Shown piece after piece: positions 1 to 12,700 of a stretch of 64,000 bases of DNA (positions are counted from its first letter, which is position 1; every line of letters begins with the position of its first letter). The stretch is from assembly GCA_964035545.1 (NCBI GenBank), contig OZ037766.1:13133222-13197221 (forward strand). Reading direction: 5' to 3'. Below the pieces are notes generated by a model. It ran no database searches. It worked only from the letters and a program-made list of their open reading frames with translations, and was not told where the DNA came from. The position numbers and the translations under genes were made by a program. The stretch is from Bugula neritina. Its lineage: Eukaryota; Bryozoa; Gymnolaemata; Cheilostomatida; Bugulidae.

Positions 1-524
1 ATATTGTCTTACAAACTAAGCTGTTTACACAAATAAATGAAAGCTCATTATACGAACTGAAGTTAGTAGAAAAGGATAACAAATAGCTTCCCACAATATC
101 TGTGAGATGTTGAACAGAAGTCATAAGAGTGAAAAATATCCCTAGAAATTTTGAGGCTACTGATGCTTTATGCATTAACAATTATTGTTAACGAAGGAAC
201 AAAACCACAAAATCTACGATGAGCTGTTGAGAGCAGTGGGTGGACAGAGAATGCTTGCGATCCTCTATCATCCGCTGATAAGTAAGGGTTAATTATGAAG
301 TTTTGAGATATTGAGCATACCAAAGACACTAAAAAGCTTAAAAAAGGAATGTTGGTAAAATTTATTAGGTTCCCTGGGCAATGAATAATAGAATCTACTA
401 TATTTCATTTTGTTGAGAAGGTTGAAACAGCAGAAACATGACCAGTTTGAGAGGCATTTGAAACGGCGATTTACAAATTTTTTGCACATTTAAATTTGAT
501 ATCTAATTAAAAATTTTAACTTAC

Positions 525-2136
525 ATGCATTTCTTATCTGTGAAACTGTTGCTTGGTATCGTAATTTGCTTAATCCTAGAACAACGTAATGGTCTTGATG
601 CTGAAATATTAATGACATACAAAAATAACTTATGAATTGTACTGCAAACTAAGTTGAATATACAACTGAAAATTTGAAAACAAAACACAAGTTAGATTTT
701 ATTCAGCTTATCAAAGGTAATTGGCTAAAATAAGACAAAATCTGGTTTATAGCAATAGTTTTCTAAAAATAAAATAAAACCAAGTGTTTTGAGACACACC
801 CTCCACTCTTTAGGGTCAAGTGTTCTCAAGAAGGCTTCATCGTCTTCATCAAAGTCAGCGTCTGAGTTTTCAGTGTCTTCGCCGTCTGTGTCACTAGATG
901 ATGCCGAGAGAGTCTGCTGCCGGTGTCTTCTCCGAGAATAGGTTTCATACCACAGACCTGCTCGGTCATACTTGCAACAAGTAGGAGCTACAAAATGAAT
1001 ACAGCTGACTTGCCTTTTGCGAATTTCAAAATAAAAGCAAAATGATTATTGTGATGTTAAAACTGTAAATTGTTTGCTCATACAACACACACAACGTATT
1101 CAACTGTTATGAAAAATTTTGTAACTTTTTTCAAGTCAAATATTGTTCTGTATCATTGTATGCATAAACTTCTCCAATACTCTTAACTTTAGGCACATTT
1201 TAATATTGGCGCAAATAAAATTTTATATTGCTTATGACCGCAAAACAAATTAATAATTTTGCCTGGCGATTTTATTTTGTGAAATAAATTTTATATACTG
1301 ATTATCATAAAATAAATTAGAGGTTAGGAGAGGATAACTCTAAAGTTGTATGCCATGTTTTAAATGCTGTGCCATCAATCTATAGTATAGTATGTAGATA
1401 TGCAGACATGGTAATTGTCTTTGGCATTCTCTAAAATATTCATTTCTGTCATTTAATTTGCATGCAAAGATTTAAAAATAGCCACTAAAAGTAAGACTAA
1501 AAACAACTTAGTCAATTGATTAGCTAAAATTACAGTTATGTTAGTGGTAGTTAGTACCTGTAGTGTTACTGTTAGTGTTACAGTCCACACAGTTATTGCT
1601 AGTTACAGCTTTATAATTATTATATATTTATATTATGCTTACAAGTACTATTAGTATACTATTAGTATTATTATTATAATTATATCTATAATAATAAATA
1701 TATTGATATTTATAACTATTTCAATTTCATATTTATATTGATATTGTAATACTAATAGTAATAGTAAGTGATGTTTGTCTTGATTGCTAATTAACAAACT
1801 GAAAGTTATTAAGTATTAATTAGTATCCCTATCTCTTTAACCAAGACTGTAACTTACAGTTACACTTCCTGTCTTTCGACTTACACTGTGACTGGGTGTA
1901 GCACTAACACTAAGTTAGTGACTAAGTCTAACACTAACACTAACAGTAACACTAACAGTAACTGTATGTCAAAAGTGTAACATAAACTTCAACATAAAGT
2001 TGAACATTGTCAGTTATGTTCATCCGTAATATTGAATATACAAAGTTGTTTCTTTACTAAAATAATTACTACCTGAGATTTTTCCTTCAACAGACGACTC
2101 TTCAAAGTCAAACAAATTTTCTATCATCAAAGTCAT
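525..2136 (-). CDS. DNAJC2: DNAJC2/zuotin (MPP11, ZRF1), 5' exons, partial
   Basis: Three spliced coding exons read right to left: 2073-2136 (ATG at 2134-2136), 800-987 and 525-600, all with GT-AG borders and phases that agree (1, 0, 1). Exon 2 encodes a zuotin-type segment (GLWYETYSRRRHRQ, an acidic stretch, then FLRTLDPKEWR). Exon 3 begins the J-domain (HQDHYVVLGLSKLRYQAT). This order is that of DNAJC2, the ribosome-associated Hsp40 that works with an Hsp70 partner on nascent chains and also binds ubiquitinated H2A in animals. The HPD motif and everything after it lie beyond the left edge; I found no fourth exon in 1-524. A second in-frame ATG at 2125-2127 could also start translation. Identification rests on similarity recalled from the family; exon borders are seen directly. 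Confidence 0.85.
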
Positions 2137-2798
2137 TTTGATAACCTCAATCAGCTTCAAGTGTGAGAATGAGAATCGCCTCTTTAATTCGAAGTTGTAA
2201 TCTAAGACTAATTATTTAAATTTGATGATAATTCAAAAGGTGATATTTCAAATGTTGCCAGGCTAAAATTGAATAATTAAATTTAATTACATTATACTTA
2301 GTAACAGAAACTTTGAATAAAGCAACACTCGTGCGAAATAAAGTGTGATGAAAACTTGTGGACTGCAAATAATTTGTGCCTCTGAAGAAGCAATTGGATA
2401 TTTTTGCGTGCGATGTGGTTATTTTGTACAAGCTTGATTTAAGGGTTGGCGACCATACTACATTCTATATATTATAAGGCCATCGCCGAGGGTTTGTTTG
2501 CTGCAACAGTAGTTTGACAGAAGCTTCCCATAATGATAATTATAATATTAATTATATTTTAATTTACAATGATACTTAAAGATGCAATCACGTTAGACCA
2601 CTAGATTAGTGTAAGTGACGTGCCTCTTTTGGTGAACGGAATTATTAAATGCAGTTAATATTTTTATAACATAAATGCAGTTCTGTTTTAAGACTTTGGT
2701 GCCCGTACTGGTGAGTACACTCACACTGTACAGGGCCTTCTCATTCTGAGGCTTGTCTGTGAGCAGCATTTGATGTTATTTCCATATCATGTATTCAC
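2137..2798. other. Intergenic, 5' flank of DNAJC2
   Basis: AT-rich sequence upstream of the DNAJC2 start. It must hold its promoter and 5'UTR, but I see no distinct motif and no gene. Confidence 0.5.
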
Positions 2799-3167
2799 TC
2801 ACGGTATTGTTCTAGGTAGGAAGCTGTTATGAAATAGTGAGGTGTTGGTCCTGAAAGTGGTGGGCATGCCATTTGACTGGGATCTGGTGGTAACTGATGT
2901 AGTTGGCTGGTCCATGAGGTGTTCATGCGATTTTGAGAGTGAAGGATGATATTCCTCTTAGGCCAGGATCTGCATCAAGAGACTAAGTCGTAGGTCTTTG
3001 CGCCTGTTTTGCAGGGGGGTTACTTCAAGCCTAGATCTTGCCTCATCTGAGCCACCCCTGCCTATAATACCTGCCACAAATCTCACAGCCTGCTCTTGCA
3101 CTTGCTCGATATCTACTACAGCCTTCTTGGAGCTAGGGTTCCAAGATGATAATGATGACAAAATCAA
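2799..3167 (-). mobile_element. LINE (CR1/Jockey-like) reverse transcriptase 3' relic
   Basis: The minus strand reads as the C-terminal tail of a non-LTR retrotransposon reverse transcriptase: IEQVQEQAVRFVAG, then a leucine-rich LLMQILA, an in-frame TAA stop, and in the same frame a tail ending NSFLPRTIP. The motifs 'VQ.RA.RF' and 'NSF.PRTI' are typical of CR1/Jockey-type elements. It is truncated at the 5' side and carries a premature stop, so it is dead. It belongs to the same family as the relic at 5209-5880, whose tail has the same layout. Confidence 0.7.
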
Positions 3168-3284
3168 GCACTCTTAAAACTAGCCAACAGCTGAAGCCGT
3201 CGAAGTACTTTTTATAACCAACTGACCCTGCATAAATGCAATAACTACCAGAGTTTAATTACATTACAAGTAATAGTAATACTT

Positions 3285-3440
3285 AGACCAAGTCTACTAC
3301 TAATAATACTACTAGTAATACTAATACTAATAGTAATATTAGTACTAATAGTAATAATACTAATAGTAATACTAATAATAGTAATAGTAAAAGTAAAACT
3401 AATAGTAATAGTAAATGTAATACTAATAGTAAATGTAATA
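3285..3440. repeat. Imperfect (TAATAG)n / (TAATAC)n simple repeat
   Basis: Runs of ATAGTAATACTAATA-type hexamers. Shorter tracts of the same kind recur across the host part, for example near 39108-39165 and 45300-45430. The leucine-rich open frame on the minus strand here is a by-product of the repeat. Confidence 0.85.
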
Positions 3441-5208
3441 GTAGAACATGATGATAAAAATTATCGTTATGATTATGATTATCAATAAATATAATGAATA
3501 AATTATAAATCATTATGATTATAACTATCAGTATCATTATGACTTGTGAGTATTGATTAAACTATCATAATCATTATGAATTATGAGTATTGATTAAATA
3601 CAAGTGTAACTTATAAGTATAAAAAAATATTTAATTTAAAATTAATACTTAGTCATAATTATAATATTAATCATTGTCATGATGATGCATGTACCATGAA
3701 TGTACGACATGGTTGGTGGTCCCTCACTGACAGCCAACTCATAAAAATTAGAACACTCTGCTAACACCTACAGGTTGAGGTGTACAATTATGAGTGCCTC
3801 TTATATTGTTTTTTGTTTGAGTTTATCATATGTTGAAATGCATCTATTCTAGCATGTAGCTAAGTTTGGATATTTTAATTGAAATGCTTAGGGCTTTAGC
3901 ACATAGCTAAGCTGAGTTTGTGTTATGATAATGATGATCATAAATAAACACCATCAACAGTTCAAACTAGGTCTCAGGCTCAAGGAATGCCGCGCTAAAT
4001 CAGTGCCAACCAAAATAAATATTACAATAGTTTTCTACTACGGACAATTTGAGATTTGAACATTGGATTAACTAAAGCAATCACAGCACGGTCCCATACT
4101 GCACTCTTGCCACAGATAAGCAGGCCACAGGCTAAGCAGGCCTGTTTTGATCTACTGTACATTATTTTCAAATGTGTCTTTAGACTTTACGGACCACAGG
4201 TACATACATGTAACCCATGATTATAAAATGTGGCACACCCCTTCTACCCAACAGGGTGGTTTAGTGTGAAGAAAGATTTGAAAGGTATTGACAGGTATAA
4301 TGTTAATGTATTAATGAATAATATTAATATAATTATAATAATTAAATTATATTTCAATTCATAATAGTTAACATTATTATAATAATGTAATTAAATTTGC
4401 TACTTTTCCACTAATAGTAATACTTAATATAATAGTAATACTTATACTAATATTGATCATCATAGTTATACTAATACCTATCACTTAAAACTTATGTCTC
4501 ATTACTTTTAGTTGTAGTAATTGTATCGGTTTGTGTTTGTGTCTGGTTGCAAGATATGCTTTAACTACTAGCCAACTTGGCAACAGGTTTTCGAGTTTAT
4601 TAACTGTCAAATCGTACCCTATAAAATGGGAAACATTAGAAATTGTATAAATAAGTAGTCACAATATAAATCAAAATTCAGAGGAACACTATGAATATTA
4701 CAGAACCAAAAAAATTGACATGAACTATTGTAATTCTAATAAACTTACAATATTGATGCGTGGATAAAAATCTTAGCCATCACAATACCGAAACCGATAG
4801 TTTGTTCATACAAAGTGTGTAAATATGGCGGTTTGATCATGATACACTGACTCATGCAGTACAGTGAATGAACTAGCTCTGCCAGCTAATAGTAGCTTTG
4901 GTGAAAGCTTTTGAAGCTTGAAAGCTTTAATGATTGGCTGCCTGCCAATACTTCTGGGTGGCATACCAATACAGTAATACTAATACAGTAATAGTATTAG
5001 TTATAGTTACATTCAATTTTTCGGCAAAACTCAATGATAGTAACAACTAACAATATTACTCGAACTTACTTGTGATCATCACATTGGACTGCCCTAGAAG
5101 GAGGAAGGGGTGTGCTGCATATGGGTAATATGTTGGAAAGTCATTGGTCAATAGTCATGCAGTTAGTACTGGTTGGCCTGTATTGACTGAACAGGAACTT
5201 AATCCTGT
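3441..5208. other. Intergenic, low-complexity AT-rich DNA
   Basis: No gene or exon with convincing splice sites seen on either strand. Contains ATTATAAT-type and AGTAATAC-type simple sequence. Confidence 0.5.
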
Positions 5209-5880
5209 TTATGTGGAGATCTCCGACTTATTGCCGTTCAGATCTCGGATAGTTCTTGGGAGAAAACTGTTCAGGTACTTGGTATTGCTAATACCCACTG
5301 ATCGGGGCTGTCCCCTCACTTGGGAGCGAGGCTGTATAGTTCTTTCTGTTGGTTTGTTCAGCAAGTCATCATAGGCAGAGCTGAGAGCCAAATGTTGGTC
5401 TTTTTTTGCCAGAATCTTCAGAAGAAGATTAATATGTTTGGTTCTTATTTTGTGTTCAATGGGCTGTAGGCAGATTTTCTTCATGGCACTTTTGACATCT
5501 TTGTAGCCTTTATTATTGGCTATGATTCGCACTGCATCCACTTGCATCTTTTCTAAGCCAGAAATATCCTTCTTGCATGTTGGCTCCCAAGCTGTGCTGG
5601 CACACTCAAGATGTGGTAGACACAATGCTTTGTATGCAATCAATCGTGCTCGTTCAGGGCCAGTAGAGAGCTCTTTTAATCATACCCAATTGTCTTCTAA
5701 CATTTATTATTTTATTTGACATAATTATGTTTGTTGAACCTGCAATCTGATTGCATTGTAACACCCAAGTATTTTGTAGAGTCTACATGATCTAGTAATG
5801 ACCCATTCAACGTGTAATTGGGAGAATCTTTTACAGAGTTGAAACTTATTATTTTGCTTTTAAAGAGGTTGAGTGACATA
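5209..5880 (-). mobile_element. LINE (CR1/Jockey-like) reverse transcriptase 3' relic, longer copy
   Basis: Minus-strand remnant of a non-LTR reverse transcriptase. From 5880 downward it encodes the end of the RT palm/thumb (GMSLNLFKSK, YTLNG, STKYLGVTMQ), then after stops and frame changes around 5640-5715 an open stretch of 144 codons with LIAYKALCLPHLECASTAWEP, LEKMQVDAVRIIA and the tail NSFLPRTIRDLN. The frame breaks show it is inactive. It shares tail architecture with the relic at 2799-3167, so two members of one family lie 2 kb apart on the same strand. Confidence 0.8.
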
Positions 5881-6700
5881 CCCTACTTGAATTAGTACTT
5901 GTATTAGTATACTAATAGTTATAGTCATGCTAATAGTGAAAGTCATGGTGATAGTGACTATTATAATGATAGTCATACTGATACTCATACTGATGTAGAA
6001 AATATGAAACCATTTGTTAACTTTTGTTTCAAATTCAATATATTTAATGATTAATCATAAAATTAATATTCTCAAAGACTAATATGTAATTGAATATAAT
6101 TAAACATCAACATTGCAATAATAATAATTATAAATATAAATAACATAAATAAGTAATGATAATAATATTGATAACTAATAAACTAATATGTGTAATAATG
6201 ATCATCACTGTGTGATGGGTATCACAGGCACAATCACAATGATAATATATTTTAATCTTTTGTCAGGCAAAGTAGGTCTAGTCTTAAAGCATTGTCTAAT
6301 TTTATTGCTAAATTAGAGCAATTCATTTTAATCATTTGATTTTCATTTTTAACTCCAGTTATGCATACAGTGACAGTGTCAGTGTGCTAAATAATAACTA
6401 AATAATGTTTTTAAACAAAGGTTAATATACAAGGTTTACAGCCTAATGTTGCAGGCATAGCTGTACAAATATACTTAAAAATAGCAAACTATCTTGACAA
6501 CAATTTTCTTTTCCACTAAAGTTTTGAAACTTTGATACAAAAGCAACTGAAATTTTTTAACTGTAATGTAGCAAAGCAATATTGGTATTTAACTGGTCAG
6601 CTGATGGCTGTTTTTTATTATTTTTTTTGAAAAACATGATTTTGAATTGATTTCTAGAAGAATATATATTTATATCCAGGCTGTAAATGAGAAATATATT
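5881..6700. other. Intergenic between LINE relic and XPO6
   Basis: AT-rich simple sequence; the promoter and 5'UTR of XPO6 should lie toward the right end. No coding signal seen. Confidence 0.45.
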
Positions 6701-6761
6701 TAATTGTTGCAGGCTGTTGTTGAAATCGATTACAATAAGTACCAAAGACTACACCAGAATC

Positions 6762-9700
6762 ATGGTGAGTGAGCACATTAATTACAACAACCCATTAGAA
6801 GACATCTAATTAAGATTTTTCTACAGCTTTTAGGTGTTAAAAATATTTTGTCTGTGCCCCAGATTTCTGAAAAAAAGACATTAGTATAATGGCTTGTAAT
6901 AATCCATCTTCAAAATGCTTTACTTGATGTCTATAGCTGGGCAGAAACTATCATATTGGCAGTTTTTAACACTTTCATTTTGAAAAAGTCCCTATGATTT
7001 TAACAATTACAGTTAATATTTCAGGCTGATGAATCAGCACAAGAAAATTTGAGGGCTTTAGAAAGGCTCATGAATGAATTCTTTTCACCTGCTACCTCCA
7101 ATGACAGAAAAAGAAAAATAGGTATGCTATATAATCTATAGTAAATACTGCTGTATTACTGTAGTTTGTAGGTCTAATGTTTTTCCTATGCTTCTATAAC
7201 CCTTGTTAACCTAATCACCAGAAAAACATTTGCTGGTTTTTATATATCTTCTTTGATATTGAAGAGGCATGGAGAATACATCAGACAAGTTTTCAGACTC
7301 ATTCTGCTTGCTCATCTATTATTATTATTACCTTTTTTATTGTAGAGGAGTTGCTGAATAATTTTAGTCAACAAAAGGATTCCTGGCAGTATTGCTTGTT
7401 GTTTATTCAACAAACTACCAATGAATATGTTACCATGTATGCCCTTAGTGTGCTGGAGGTATGACTTGTCTATTCTGTTCATGTTTTTATAGAAGTAACT
7501 ATTGTTTTATTTAAGGTTAGATTTACAATTCATCTTTTTCTCAGGCGTTTGAAATATAGTAAGTGACCTACCCAATTTTATTTTGTGCTGGCAAAACCTT
7601 TATACTTAATTAATAGTTTTTTTGCAATATTAGATGTTACATTGAACAAAGTTTTTTCGGTTTTGTTCCAAAATTACCATTTATTAAAATTTGTTTAAAT
7701 ATATATTATTTTCATGAGTTTCACCGTCATTTTTTGCTTTTAGACTATCATAAACAAGCAGTGGCATGGCATGCCAACGGAAAGTAAGAAAGTTGTAAGA
7801 GAATCTGTAGTCAGTCATTTAATAAAGTCGCATTCTAGACTACCGGCTTTCATTGTGAATAAAATGGCTAAACTCAATGTGGACATAGCCAGACACGACT
7901 GGCCACATTTTTATCATGACTTTCTCACTAACGTGCTACAGGTATATTCATTTTAGTCGTTTCACTGTTTGTACAATCCTGCAGTATATCAGATATGCAG
8001 CGTTTGAATGAGTTTTAATAAAGCTCAGCTCTTAAATAAATGCGAGGGAGTATAAAAAAGCAACAACTTGAGAATATTTTTAATTTTAGCAGTTCGTTAT
8101 TTGTGTAAATAATCAAAGATTTAAGTGTTGAGTGGATTGAGTATGTCTGATCATCAATGTTTCAGTTAATGCAGCAGTCGGAGCTGGCAGGGCTGGGACT
8201 CGTGCTGCTTCAGACGACATCTGAGGAAATGGCCCAGCCCCGTGAGGATTTGTCTATCTCACGGAAGGAGGAACTGAAGGGCTTACTGTTGGAGAGTATG
8301 CCAAAGATCCTTTCTTCTCTTTGCAGTAAGATTTTTTCTTATACACTAACATTTCACGGTTGGCTTGAAGTTGACGTTATTTAAATTTTTAACGAAATCA
8401 CACCAGATGTTGTTGAATTAGTTAATCTAGCCATTATTATGGTGATATGAAATTCTAGTTTATACCTCCATGTTTTTTAGGATATAAAACGATATTATTG
8501 ATATATTATTGCTAGGATTTTTGCAATTTATGTTAATTTTCATTATGGTCTGTTAAATAAAACGTATAACTTTTCGGAACAGTATTTTTTATTTCCTGTT
8601 GAGTTTATTTTCAGCTGTAAGCTAAGACTGAGGTTACATTAATTTTGTTTTATAATAATCACTCAACATGAAAACTATTTTTTCATTCGTCTACTTGTTG
8701 AACTGATACTTTCACAATCATAAGTAAGTGATAATGGTATTAGCTGGTTGTTAGATTTTCCTCTGGTATGCTTAAACCATCTTCTTTTTACACTTCACTG
8801 TTCAATTTTATTGAAACCCATGTCTGCTGAACATGCTTCTAGTTGTATTTGCTTTAATAATTATGACACCATTTATTATTTATACTATCTCAATATCAGC
8901 AGCTCAGCAGTATTTAGCAGTGGTAGTTTAGTTAGTGTAATAACATATTCTTAGTGACTAAGTTCTAGTTAAGGTGTTAAATTTGAGATTATTGTTAAAA
9001 TTATTATTTAGCCTCAACTCCTTATTATTTTTCTATAGGTGTGCTTGATGGGATTTTAGAGAAGCACCGCCTTTTGCTTTCGACCACTCCCCCTCCATCA
9101 CCTACTAGGCATACTGGCTCTCTCATATCTACACCTAATCAGCACACAGGTGAGAGGTTGCATGTAGGTTCTAACTTACAATCCTTTACTTTTAATTAAT
9201 GGAATTGTTAACATGCTGGCTCACGCAACCTAAATATAGCAGTTCATCAAACTGTCCTTTTTGTGTTGAATTGTGGGTATATGCTTTGTCAATCATCTTT
9301 GTAGGCGCATCGTTTCATACAACCAACATATTCCAATCTCCAATCAACAAACCAGAAGCGGGCAACTCCCTAATGCCGTTTGACAAGTCCTCACACATGC
9401 TCTGCACACAAGCACTCACTTGTCTTGGCCACCTGTTCAGCTGGATTCCCCTATCCACTATGATTACGTCTAATCTACTCAACACTATATTTAGCTTTGC
9501 AGCATTTGGGTGCGAGTCTCATCACACTGTCTCGACAAGTGAGTTTTAGCTGGCTTTCAGTGTAAGTAATTTCACATGGTTGAGATGTAATTGATTGTAG
9601 CCTTTCAATAGTAAAGTATTGTTGAAAATAAATAAAATTTAATGTAATAACTACACGATTACGTGTTTTAAAACTAGTCTGTGTGTTATACACATGTTTG

Positions 9701-12700
9701 CTAAACATCATTTAGATTTTAGATTACCATTTTAATTTTAATTATATAAAAAAGTATAAAAATAGTTGGTTTTTGTTGACACCTGCCCTACTAAACTACG
9801 TGAATTCTAGCCCTGCCTAATGCAGTGTTCAATAAAAACACTTGCCTCTCGTTCTAGACAGCCAAGGACAATCACTTGGAATGCTGGCCATGTGCTGCAT
9901 CAATGAGCTGCTTAATAAGAACTGTGTACCAGCTGACTTTGAGTCATATCTCCTTCAACTCTTCCAGCAGACTTTCTATTTACTTAAAAAACTCACTAAA
10001 GGCACAAAGAAACATCTGGAGAACCTTGATTCCTCGTGAGAAATTACCTGCTTTTTATTCCTGTAGTTGATATTTAGTAGTTCATTGAAATAGAGTCGTT
10101 CATATTTCTGTATTTTAAAGGTAGCTGTAGCACATGTTAGATTTCTGGGAAGTTACAAGTACAAAATACACTTGTTCAGTGTTCAGGAATTATTCAGTGT
10201 AGTAGGAGATGTTGTATATCCTAGAAGTTGTGAAGTTGTTTTACTTTTACACTATTGTGTTTCTTTGCAGGTTTCTTGACAAGTTTACAGAATTTATACA
10301 GCTGTTTGTGAACAACCATTTGAGGCGGTTTGAGTCTAATCCCAACTTTCCTGTCTTAGAATTCTTGTCTCTCCTATTTGAATACACATTCAAGCCTGTT
10401 AGTTCTTGCTGACATACACTACAGTTATTTTGAATATAGGCTGTACATTGGTGTGTTTATTTAAACTTTGATGTAATGTTAGCACCACTTAGATGGAATA
10501 TCCATTCTTAGTATGCAATTCCCAAACAAGTAGGCATAAAAATGCTGCTAGCCATGGCATGGGGCTCAATATCGTCATCTCTTACTTGTTGTAGTCAAGT
10601 ACAGATGAGTTCTTTGCTTGTCTGAACATTTGGCAGATCTTCATTGACTATATCAAATCCCAAACTCGAGATCGTACTTCTAAATATTCTTCTATGGAAA
10701 AGTAAGCTTATCTTTATTAAAATCACTTAAGCCTTTACCTAAAATGCTTGCAGTACTCCTATCACGTCACAGCTTTAGACACAGCGCCTAAAAATTGTTG
10801 TTGAAACGTATAAATTCAATAAAAACATAAAAATATGTTGTTTTTATTATTGTTAGTATATTGTATGGTAAATAATGAATCTTTAGTTTACAGACTCTTG
10901 CATATATATGTCATAAATATTGTTGATTTTCGTTAAAAACTTGTTATTAAATTTAAATTGACCAAGTCTGAAGAATAGTATAATTCAAATTATTCATCAA
11001 GTATGAAAAACACTTTTTTTATTGAGACCATAACTTTACTTCAGTTGATATAATTTTGACTCTAGCCAAATCGCAACATGTGCTCCTTTTTATTCAGGTA
11101 CTTTGATGGAATAATGGCCTTAGTGCGAGAGTTGCTGAACAAAGTTCAATTTAAACATAATGCTGAGCAGCTTGAAGAACTTGACAGTGAATCTCTGGAT
11201 GACGATGTAAGCCTATTAAACTATTGATATTCATACATATGAAATCAATATATTATTGTTTACTAAGAAAACTGAATATATATAATATTTGTATACGACT
11301 TATTTCCCAGGGCATGACGGAAATGCAGATATTCATCTCTCACTGCAATGACACACTCATTCCCATAGCTGAACTTGTCCTCAATGATGTCATACAGCTT
11401 GTCGACCAACTGTTTGATGAAAACCTGCAACTCTATTTGAATTTGGAAGTTTTTCTCAACGACCCTAGGCAACACACGCCTCAGGTATCTTGGGCTAATG
11501 ATTAATCTCTACCTCAAGGTTTGCTCAGTTTGCTGATGCTATAGGAAACTATAACATTGTGCCAATAACTCTTGATATCTGTGGGTCTTCAGTACAAATT
11601 GAATTTATTGGTTGAAATCGGCCAATGTAATTTTAATGAATTTTTTCAAATTTATTTTACTAATTCAAATTTTGTTCTTGTTACCACCATGTAGTTGCCC
11701 CCTTTGTCGTCATTTGTAACCTTACCAAACTCACTGTACAATGTAAATAGCATCCAGTCCGTAGTGCACTAACCTATTACTACTATAAGCACACTATAAG
11801 CACGCTATAAGCATGTATATGCTAACAGGTTGCCTCTAAAGTTCACCACTGTCTCAAAGATTTGTGCGCTCTAATGCAGACATCAGCTAGAATGGTGGAA
11901 TACTTCTCCGGCTCTGCTTTCGAGGACAAGTTTGCTCAAACTGAAAGGAGCATTAAAAGGTTAGTTAGCATGTGATGTGGAACAGATGAGCATGTTAGGG
12001 GGGTATGCCTATGCTGATCAACTAGAGTTATGGAAAAAGTAAAATTATATGAGTATTTTTCAGGGTTGCTGAGTTGGCTATCTATAATGAGAAAATGAAA
12101 TTCTATAACCGTCACTACACTTCAGAAATAGTGAAGAAACTGGTACCAGACCTTATTGATGTGTAAGTAATGTGTTGTCTTAATAACCTACCTTTGGCAA
12201 ACCAAGTTTATTTAAAAACTTGGTAGATGATTGCATATAATAGCTGGATTAATAAATTACTATGGGATTTATTTCTCTTAGCAGTTTATCCCATTTTAAA
12301 CTATTAAAGTTTTATAGTTGCATGAATAATTATTAATGCTGTAGATATGCTCACACTTTGGCCACTTTGAAGGCCTATACCCCTTGGATAGCTCAGTATT
12401 ACATAGAGTCCTATCATAAGGAAAAGGAAAGAGACCAGTGCGCATCTCTCGTGACTACAATCATCAACTGTGCTGCTAGTACTGTTGACCACACGGTATG
12501 TCCACAGCTATGTGTGTGCTTTGTGTAGGCTCTAAAGTCAGCATTTCTTTACTCTGTGTGTGTTCTGCTGCGAATTTTTTCACTTCAATGTATTTACTGA
12601 GTATCACTCAATTTTCATCATTCCCATTATGCGAATGGGTTTTTCATTTGCTTAATGGAAACTGTTATATTGAAGGAAACCGCAACCATAAATTAATACA

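Noticed and set aside
3283-3537. Leucine-rich 84-codon frame on the minus strand
   Set aside because: Translation of a TAATAG/TAATAC simple repeat.
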